Of a stretch of 64,000 nucleotides of DNA, positions 58,811 to 64,000 are shown piece after piece. How positions within the stretch are numbered: the stretch's first letter is position 1; each line of letters begins with the position of its first letter. The position numbers were made by a program, and so were the translations under genes. The notes below the pieces were generated by a model. It was not told the origin of the DNA and searched no databases. It saw only the letters and a program-made list of their open reading frames with translations. The stretch covers positions 1-64,000 of the forward strand of contig NZ_JAFCJX010000019.1 in assembly GCF_018130695.1 (NCBI RefSeq). The letters run 5' to 3'. Origin of the DNA: Bradyrhizobium jicamae. Lineage in GTDB: Bacteria > Pseudomonadota > Alphaproteobacteria > Rhizobiales > Xanthobacteraceae.

Positions 58811-58973
58811 ATGGCAAAGAAGACAAAGAAGCAGACCGCGCGCGGCCGCAAGCAGGATCGCTCGTGTGACCGGTGTGGAGGACTACGAGGTGAGCTACGA
58901 GACGCGAAAGACCGGCCGCTCGAGTGCGGCCGTCAAGAAGATGGTGAAGAAGGTTGAGCTGCTGCCGGTTTGA
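58811..58973 (+). pseudogene. DUF3606-like gene, frameshifted and cut by an IS remnant
   Basis: From ATG 58811 the frame reads AKKTKKQTARGRKQDR as in the 43205 gene, then shifts. The remaining family sequence YEVSYETRKTGRSSAAVKKM continues in another frame and ends at VKKVE, where the IS3-like sequence begins. The promoter is intact. Confidence 0.75.
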
Positions 58974-59325
58974 TGGACACCAAGATTGGGTGTTTCATAC
59001 AGCCGGAGGTGGGTCATGCAGAGACGAAGGTTCAAGCCGAGAGTTCAAGATCGAGGCGGTCAAGCTTGTCAGGGAGCGCGGGGTATCGGTAGCGCAAGCT
59101 GGCCGAGACCTCGACGTTCATGAGAACGTGCTGCGCAAATGGGTGAAGGAGTTCGGCTCCGACCCCGTGCAGGCCGTCCCCGGCCACGGCCAGATGAAGC
59201 CCGAGCAACTGGAGATCGAGCGGCTGCGGCGCGAAGTCGCCAAGCTGAAGGCTGAACGGGACATCCTAAAAAAGGCCGCAGCCTACTTCGCGAAGGAAGC
59301 GACATGAAGTTCGTCTTCAGGGCGG
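58974..59325 (+). mobile_element. IS3-family insertion sequence remnant (orfA, start of orfB)
   Basis: The element begins near TGGACACCAAGATTGGGTGT. OrfA shows its helix-turn-helix and leucine zipper: REFKIEAVKLVRERGVSVAQ, DVHENVLRKWVKEFGSDPVQ, LEIERLRREVAKLKAERDIL, KKAAAYFAKEAT. One extra base near 59033 separates the start (MQRRRF) from the rest. OrfB starts by ATGA overlap at 59304 with KFVF but is lost after about five codons, with its DDE catalytic core. The element cannot move by itself. Confidence 0.8.
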
Positions 59326-59542
59326 AGAATTGCAAGAGAGATGCTCCCGGCCAGTACTGCATTACAGACCATCGACTAGCTTCCGGCAATTCGCAAATAG
59401 TTCCTGCCAGGACCCGAACAAAGCGCTCGCTATTCGACAGATAAAGGCGCACTGTCCCACTGCCATCGAACGGCCCATAGCATCTATCGGTGGTGTGAAC
59501 GCAGGTTGCGCTCCCGCTCAATCCCGCAGCGGAGCGCCATAC

Positions 59543-59743
59543 ATGCCGGCTCAACGGTCCCTAGGACAATCCTCGACATTCGAATACCGCCTCGCGCAAG
59601 AGGCGATCAATCTCCGCCTACAGGCCAACGGGATGCCTGCTGGCGTCCGCCGCGCGGAGCTTCTGCGAAAAGCCCGGCAGATCGATGTTGCCGGGGAGAT
59701 TAACAACTGGTTGTCCTCACCGGGACTACAGCCGCCCACTTGA
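59543..59743 (+). CDS. 66-residue member of the three-copy basic helical family
   Basis: The product reads PAQRSLGQSSTFEYRLAQEA, NGMPAGVRRAELLRKARQID, VAGEINNWLSSPGLQPPT. It shares the PxGxRRxxLLxKARQ and W(L)xSPGLQPP features with the products of 33701 and 45396. AGCGGAGCG precedes ATG 59543. Function unknown. Confidence 0.65.
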   Translation: MPAQRSLGQSSTFEYRLAQEAINLRLQANGMPAGVRRAELLRKARQIDVAGEINNWLSSPGLQPPT

Positions 59744-59841
59744 ATTTTGGTCTTGTTCTTGGCCGACGTGTTGAACTTCAGCATGCCAAGTGGAGACAAA
59801 CCTTTATCGGGATTTTACTCTCACCCTCCCGGGGCTGGTAA

Positions 59842-59879
59842 GCCGCCGCCTGCGCTTGATTTAAGCGGGCGGCGTTTTT
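59842..59879 (+). terminator. Rho-independent terminator after the 59543 gene
   Basis: CGCCGCCTGCGCTT pairs with AAGCGGGCGGCG around GATTT (two bases unpaired), then TTTTT. It lies about 100 bases after the gene. Confidence 0.7.
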
Positions 59880-60048
59880 GCTTTGAGCTCGTAAGCCATT
59901 GGATGCGTCATCTAGCAGCCGATGGTGACATATGGCTTCTTAGGAACGCCGCTCGAAGATCGGCTTTAAGCTTAATCGCCTTTCCGAATCCTTGGGCACT
60001 ATCGGTGACCGAGAGCTTGTTGCTCCCGCTCGAAGTGGTGGGATGCAC

Positions 60049-60210
60049 ATGTGCAATAAGTGCGACCAGATAGACGACGAGATTGAACATCTTCGCGTGT
60101 TGATATCACCTGGGATGGACACCCTTAGCCTGGCGATGATCCGATGCGCCATCGAATTGCTGGAAGCCGACAAGGCTACCCTTAGGCGTCAGGGCAGCCC
60201 GCATACATAA
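60049..60210 (+). CDS. 53-residue helical protein
   Basis: The product is CNKCDQIDDEIEHLRVLISP, LSLAMIRCAIELLEADKATL, a two-helix protein with a CxxC at its start. GGTGGG lies six bases before ATG 60049; ATG 60043 would touch it. I recall similar KCxxIDxxIEHLRxL proteins from rhizobia, function unknown. Confidence 0.6.
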   Translation: MCNKCDQIDDEIEHLRVLISPGMDTLSLAMIRCAIELLEADKATLRRQGSPHT

Positions 60211-60231
60211 GTGTGCCTTGTTGCAGCCCGC

Positions 60232-60510
60232 CTAAGGCCTAAAATCGATGCCTCGCAGCACGATGCCGGGCGGGGTGCCTTCGAACTCCGTCGCGCGATA
60301 TTTGATTGCGGTGCTCGCTTCGATGCGGTCCCGAAGGCGGATGAACTGGGCTTCCCGCTGCTCGGGCCGGACTTGCGGGCCGCGCTCAAGATAGTCCATC
60401 GCAGAGGTCGTTATCGCGCAAGGAATCTCCTTGGCATCGTCGTGCATCGAGAACCGTACGATCATCCGGTCATACTCGTGACCGATAAAGCGGCCGCTGG
60501 TCAATGTCAT
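60232..60510 (-). CDS. DUF1488-family small protein
   Basis: The 92-residue product has the beta-rich DUF1488 pattern: MIVRFSMHDDAKEIPCAITT, SAMDYLERGP, then a helical part and TEFEGTPPGIVLRGIDF. DUF1488 proteins are small, of unknown role, common in rhizobia. It is the last gene of a three-gene minus-strand group with 60538 and 60831. Confidence 0.7.
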   Translation of the reverse strand: MTLTSGRFIGHEYDRMIVRFSMHDDAKEIPCAITTSAMDYLERGPQVRPEQREAQFIRLRDRIEASTAIKYRATEFEGTPPGIVLRGIDFRP

Positions 60511-60537
60511 AGCCTGCTCCAGTACGCTTTTGTCGCC

Positions 60538-60834
60538 TCAGCACTCCCCGCCGAGCCGGAGGAAATCGTCGAACAGCGCCGATACCAGGGCGCGGTGGCG
60601 CGTGTCCTCGGCGGGGAGGCTCGCAACGTAAAGGTTGAGCAGATAGCGCGCCTTCACCGCCGCCTCAGGCCATGAGGTGGCGGGCACCGTCATCAGGCGG
60701 TTTTCGAGATCGGACTCGCGTTCGCGCAGCTCCCTGACATTGTTCTCGACCTCGGCCAGCGCGCGGCGCAGGTCGGTGGCCTTCTGCGCGGCCATGCCGC
60801 GGTGCTTGTCGAGCTCGACCGGGATGTCGGTCAT
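60538..60834 (-). CDS. Coiled-coil small protein
   Basis: The 98-residue product has a coiled-coil N-terminal half (ATDLRRALAEVENNVRELRE, RESDLENRLM). A helical C-terminus follows (AVKARYLLNLYVASLPAEDT, HRALVSALFDDFLRL). Its start overlaps the stop of the 60831 gene (ATGA). Function unknown. Confidence 0.65.
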   Translation of the reverse strand: MTDIPVELDKHRGMAAQKATDLRRALAEVENNVRELRERESDLENRLMTVPATSWPEAAVKARYLLNLYVASLPAEDTRHRALVSALFDDFLRLGGEC

Positions 60835-61091
60835 CGGCGCTTTACATCGGCGCGTTGAGCGTCCGCGAGTTCGACCGAACCAATCGAGCGCACCTCTGTC
60901 GCGCCCTGCACCGCTTCGGACGGCACCGTAATCATAGTGGCGACACGGCGCCAGACCGCAAACGACAACCCGTCGATCATCTCTTCGTCGGTGACGACCT
61001 CATAGGGGCCCGCCGGCAATTCCCGCGCGATGCCGCGGATGTGGAACGGATTCTTGAATGTGACGGTTTCCCGCCGCTAACGGGTGGTCAT
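60831..61091 (-). pseudogene. Conserved small protein with an amber codon at position 5
   Basis: From ATG 61091 the frame reads MTTR, TAG, then RRETVTFKNPFHIRGIAREL, PAGPYEVVTDEEMIDGLSFA, VWRRVATMITVP. Relatives have an open frame through this point. No other ATG precedes the conserved part; TTG 61019 would give a 62-residue product without the first strands. The body shows no other damage, so the mutation may be recent. Translation would be coupled to 60538. Confidence 0.6.
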
Positions 61092-61352
61092 GCGCGCCTG
61101 CCTTCCTGCGATAGCCGCCCCAACCGACACCGACGATCACGACCATGCGCTCTGAACAGGGCAATAGCCAGCACTATCGAGGCCACCGGGCGCGCGGCGT
61201 TTTAGTCCTCGCTATCGGCGTGATGCAGGCATAAGGTCATTCCCATCACCGCATGTTCCGCTACGGCATCGACCGGTGACTGAGGGTCACGTGCGCTCCC
61301 GCCGAGAAACCAGTCACTGAAGCACGACTTCGTGCTCGTGCAGGAGCATGCG

Positions 61353-61451
61353 ATGCCGCGTTTTCGTGCCTCGGAATGGATCGTTCCGCCCGTCATCGTT
61401 CCCCTGTTCCTTCTGCTGCTCGTCGCGGCGGCTGCGCTGTTCCATGGCTAG
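61353..61451 (+). CDS. 32-residue membrane peptide
   Basis: The product is PRFRASEWIVPPVIVPLFLL, LLVAAAALFHG, with one helix. GGAG lies nine bases before the ATG. The stop overlaps the start of the next gene (ATGGCTAG). I recall near-identical peptides beginning MPRFRASEW from Bradyrhizobium. Confidence 0.6.
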   Translation: MPRFRASEWIVPPVIVPLFLLLLVAAAALFHG

Positions 61452-61800
61452 GCCGATCCGCGTGCCCTACCTCGTCACTGGAACGAACGAATATGGCTGC
61501 GCCAATCATGGCCGCGGCAGCGCGACCCTCGCGCTGCGGCTGGCGCGAAAACTGCTGCGCGACGGTTACATAGACGTGCGCGTCTGCACGCCGCGCGGCC
61601 GCGTGCTGCAATCTGACGAACTGGACGAACTCAAACCCCAAGAGAAACCTCAAGAGGAGACCTACATGGCCAAGGGAGAACAACGCGGCAATCGCGAAGC
61701 CAAGAAACCGAAGAGGGAGAAGGCCAAGGTGATCGCTGCGGCGCCAAGCCGCAAGGAGGCCGCCTGGCAGCCGAATTTCGGGCCGGCAAAGAAGAAATAG
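61444..61800 (+). CDS. Two small proteins in one continuous frame
   Basis: ATG 61444 opens a 118-codon frame. Residues 1-55 (RPIRVPYLVTGTNEYGCANH, LALRLARKLLRDGYIDVRVC) form a small alpha/beta protein. Residues 75-118 (AKGEQRGNREAKKPKREKAK) form a lysine-rich protein that is usually separate in relatives. It has its own ribosome site (AGAGGAGACCTAC) and ATG at 61666. The frame between has no stop, so the cell could make both the fused 118-residue and the separate 44-residue form. Confidence 0.6.
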   Translation: MARPIRVPYLVTGTNEYGCANHGRGSATLALRLARKLLRDGYIDVRVCTPRGRVLQSDELDELKPQEKPQEETYMAKGEQRGNREAKKPKREKAKVIAAAPSRKEAAWQPNFGPAKKK

Positions 61801-61852
61801 CGGAGGTCTCCTCGTGCGGACTGGTGCGAACCGGCAATCTCAGCCGGTGCTT

Positions 61853-62147
61853 CTAACCATCTTCTGGCCCGAAGCCGTCTGCGAGGGCAGAGCGGAGCGC
61901 GTCCGCTCTACCTTCCAGTCGGACGTCTACCTGTTCTGCTATCGCCAGGGCATCGTCGACCTCGATGCTGAGATAGCGGACGGTACACTCGATTTTCGTG
62001 TGCCCCAGAAGAAGCTGTATGCTCACTGGTTGCCGGTTCGGCGATAGATCAAGGTCGCCTTGGTCCGGCGAAGGGAATGTGTCCCGAACAGGTGAGGGTC
62101 CGGTCCGATGTCAGCGATCCAATGAGATAGGAGTAAGGCATCCTGGC
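61853..62147 (-). pseudogene. Tyrosine recombinase (phage-type integrase) C-terminal remnant
   Basis: The minus strand reads HWIADIGPDPHLFGTHSLRR, TKATLIYRRTGN. A disrupted stretch of about 13 bases follows, then in a changed frame QLLLGHTKIECTVRYLSIEV, DDALAIAEQVDV. These are the HxLRR, LLGH and catalytic Y motifs of small tyrosine integrases. The N-terminal two-thirds and any att site are missing. A plus-strand frame of 77 codons here is only its antisense. Confidence 0.75.
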
Positions 62148-62351
62148 GGGTCGTCGTATCGCCGGATCGACTGAGCCTGGGCATCGGGGGTCCAGACGAA
62201 TTGCATGGGCGGTCGCCGTGACCGATCCGGGGCGATCGATGACGATATCCCTGTAGCTCTCGGCCGACATTGAATGCCTGAACGAAATAGCAGGTCTCCG
62301 AACCATGGGATTCTCCCTCGAACGGACAAATCGCACCGCCCGACGCCAGAT

Positions 62352-63680
62352 TTACGTCATGGCCTGCAACAGCGCGGAGACCTTCATTGTAGCGAAGTGC
62401 GAATAAGTGTCGGAGACGGCATACGGCAGAATAATCCGGTCGTTATGCGCTATCGCTCCGCAGGTGTAGACGACATTGGGAACATATCCTTCGCGCTCGG
62501 ACGGCTCGGGCCGCAACAGCGGTTCGCTCGAACGAGCCAGCACCTTGGAGGGGTCGCACTTGTCGAGCAACGCCGCGCCGATCGAGTATTTTCGGACTGG
62601 CCCGACGCCGTGCGTGAGCAGCAGCCATCCCTCTTCTAGCTCGATCGGCGATCCGCAATTTCCGATCTGCACGAACTCCCATGGAAATTGCGGTTTCAGG
62701 AGGGCTTGGCCACCTTCCCATCTGTACAGGTCATCCGAATAGACCAGGTACAGGTTCTCGTTGTCCTGCCGCGCGATCATGGCGAATTTGCCGTCGATCC
62801 TGCGTGGAAACAGCGCCATGCCCTTATTGCGCGCGGCAGCACCATGCAGCGGCGACATCCGGAACGAGATAAAGTCGCCGGTCTCGATCAATTCCGATCG
62901 GATTGCCGTACCTTGGTAGGCGGTGTAGGTCGCGTAATAGGTCTTCCGGCCGCCGTCGATGAATTCGACAAAGCGGGCGTCTTCGATGCCGTGCGACTGC
63001 GAGGCTGTGACCGGAAAGATAACGCGCTCGCTGATGTCATGATCCGGCCTGAAGGCGAGTTCCACCTCGTCGCCAATCGGTCCGGGAATGAGATGCCGAA
63101 TCTGCGGACTTGAAGCGAGCCGAACTGTCGGTTCGACATCAATGCTGCCGTCAGAGGCGACGGTACCGGTACGAAAGGTAAGCGACGACACATGTCCTTC
63201 GCCGACGGCACGCAGGCTGAGAATGAAGCGCAGGCTGCCTGCCGGCGTCCCCGACTGATCAGGGTGCGCTACAATGCTCGGATTGAACAGCGCCGAGGCT
63301 TCGAACGAATACTCGTTCATGAAGTAGGCGCCGATTAGCTGGCGTTGCACTCTGGTAAAGCTGCAATGCGCTGCCAGCGCCTGCTCCATCTCGTCGGCAC
63401 GAAGCTCGAACGTCTCGAGCAGGTTGCGATGCCTGCCCGCGAAGTTCTCAAGCACGTCGGCCAACTGGTGCGCCGCCTCCTCCGCATCGAGGTTGAGAAC
63501 GCGCTCGACGATATGATTAGCCCGGCTCTTGTCGGTCGGGTTGAGATCGCGTGGTTCGGTCGCCGGCTTGAACGGGCGCACGATGACGCGCGCGGGGTCG
63601 GGGCGCAGATGGAGTGCTTGCCGGTTCAGAAATGTAGCGTGCAAAGGCGTGCCCTCGATTGGCCGGAGCGGATATTGCAT
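62352..63680 (-). CDS. Glycoside hydrolase/phosphorylase of the GH130 type
   Basis: The 442-residue protein has an N-terminal helical extension (about 1-130). A five-bladed beta-propeller follows: SFEASALFNPSIVAHPDQSG, GIEDARFVEFIDGGRKTYYA, TYTAYQG, RNKGMALFPRRIDGKFAMIA, GNCGSPIELEEGWLLLTHGV, and YVPNVVYTCGAI near the end. The acid in GIEDARF is the expected general acid. GH130 enzymes are mannoside phosphorylases or hydrolases of the cytoplasm. The start ATG 63680 overlaps the stop of the preceding gene (TGATG), so it is coupled to a glycan-related gene. Confidence 0.88.
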   Translation of the reverse strand: MQYPLRPIEGTPLHATFLNRQALHLRPDPARVIVRPFKPATEPRDLNPTDKSRANHIVERVLNLDAEEAAHQLADVLENFAGRHRNLLETFELRADEMEQALAAHCSFTRVQRQLIGAYFMNEYSFEASALFNPSIVAHPDQSGTPAGSLRFILSLRAVGEGHVSSLTFRTGTVASDGSIDVEPTVRLASSPQIRHLIPGPIGDEVELAFRPDHDISERVIFPVTASQSHGIEDARFVEFIDGGRKTYYATYTAYQGTAIRSELIETGDFISFRMSPLHGAAARNKGMALFPRRIDGKFAMIARQDNENLYLVYSDDLYRWEGGQALLKPQFPWEFVQIGNCGSPIELEEGWLLLTHGVGPVRKYSIGAALLDKCDPSKVLARSSEPLLRPEPSEREGYVPNVVYTCGAIAHNDRIILPYAVSDTYSHFATMKVSALLQAMT

Positions 63681-64000
63681 CAGGCCCCTACGGCGCGCAG
63701 CGCCACGGAATCTGCCTGGTTAACACTCACACGGGCAAGCTGGCGGATCTCGGCAAGTCCCAGAAGATAGCACACCACCGACTCTCCCCCGCGATTTTCG
63801 TTGGCCCGGTCGGGATGAAGTCCATCGCGACAGCTGCCAGTCTCGGTATCGACGAGCGCAACCGAAAGGTCATTGCTGCCCAGGAACCAGGCGAAGACGT
63901 TGGTTGCCTCTTCCTTCCATTCGGCGTCGCCCTCCGCGCGCAGCGCGGTCAGGCAGGCCGCGATGGTCGCGGTTGCTTCCACCGGCTGCTGATCGAAGGC
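63680..64000 (-). CDS. C-terminal part of a glycan-related protein (5' end outside window)
   Basis: The frame is open from the window edge and ends at 63680. It reads ATIAACLTALRAEGDAEWKE, EATNVFAWFLGSNDLSVALV, DTETGSCRDGLHPDRANENR, GGESVVCYLLGLAEIRQLAR. Proteins with the WFLGxNDL...GxCxDGLHxDRxNENxGAES ending are glycosyltransferases with an alpha/alpha-barrel C-terminal domain. Together with the coupled GH130 gene it suggests a mannan or mannoside pathway (inference). Confidence 0.75.
   Translation of the reverse strand, partial: AFDQQPVEATATIAACLTALRAEGDAEWKEEATNVFAWFLGSNDLSVALVDTETGSCRDGLHPDRANENRGGESVVCYLLGLAEIRQLARVSVNQADSVALRAVGA

Noticed and set aside
59069..59554. 161-codon minus frame across the IS remnant
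   Set aside because: Antisense to the IS3 orfA coiled coil; low-complexity arginine/serine product without a ribosome site.
61814..62047. 77-codon plus-strand frame as a gene
   Set aside because: The minus strand carries tyrosine integrase motifs over the same bases, so the plus frame is an antisense shadow.

Overview
The window looks like an accessory stretch of chromosome from a Bradyrhizobium-type alphaproteobacterium (Nitrobacteraceae). The basis is the high GC content, ROSE-type RNA thermometers in front of hsp20 genes, HWE-family histidine kinases, GGAAC-N16-CGTT promoters of the EcfG general-stress type, and many 40-110 residue proteins of kinds I know mainly from Bradyrhizobium. These assignments come from family recognition; no database search was run. 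I saw no tRNA, rRNA or CRISPR array.

Layout. 0-5.5 kb: the end of a TAXI/TRAP solute-binding gene, an exported orphan, a HupE/UreJ membrane protein, and a BTAD regulator joined by a deletion to a DUF4340 remnant. 5.6-12.3 kb: a heat-shock island with rpoH, two hsp20 genes (one behind a ROSE element), small companion proteins and a GAF-HWE kinase. 12.5-16.4 kb: MarC, small membrane proteins, a broken Crp-type regulator, a headless PRC-barrel gene and an RlpA-like protein. 16.8-19.1 kb: a frameshifted sugar isomerase gene followed by a Gfo/Idh/MocA oxidoreductase. 19.2-22.9 kb: an intact PAS-HWE kinase and a decayed hybrid kinase. 23.3-28.0 kb: an HlyD - periplasmic glycosidase-like - cellulose-synthase-like operon. 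28-33.9 kb: gene debris plus a second ROSE-hsp20 island with the same companion proteins. 34.0-39.7 kb: the tail and lysis end of a truncated prophage, including nested spanin genes. 39.7-43.4 kb: a GNAT-like protein and a DNA end-joining cluster (mini-ligase, and a ligase::ku deletion fusion). 43.4-51 kb: sparse DNA with small orphan proteins, hairpins and remnants. 51-57.2 kb: TspO, a second ligase, an AI-2E transporter, a zinc peptidase and a YflT-type stress protein. 57.5-59.3 kb: a duplicate of the ligase/DUF3606 module, cut by an IS3 remnant. 59.5-64 kb: small proteins, an integrase remnant, a GH130-type enzyme and the end of a glycan-related gene.

Two themes join the pieces. The first is stress survival. 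Heat is served by rpoH, three hsp20 genes and two ROSE thermometers. General stress is suggested by two orphan HWE kinases, four perfect EcfG-type promoters and several stress-family small proteins. DNA repair is represented by four ATP-dependent ligase adenylation domains and a ku remnant. The second theme is turnover: I count about sixteen broken genes, two segmental duplications, a prophage stump, an IS remnant and an integrase remnant. The ROSE-hsp20 companion cassette and the duplicated, divergently promoted ligase/DUF3606 module are the best candidates for poorly described systems.
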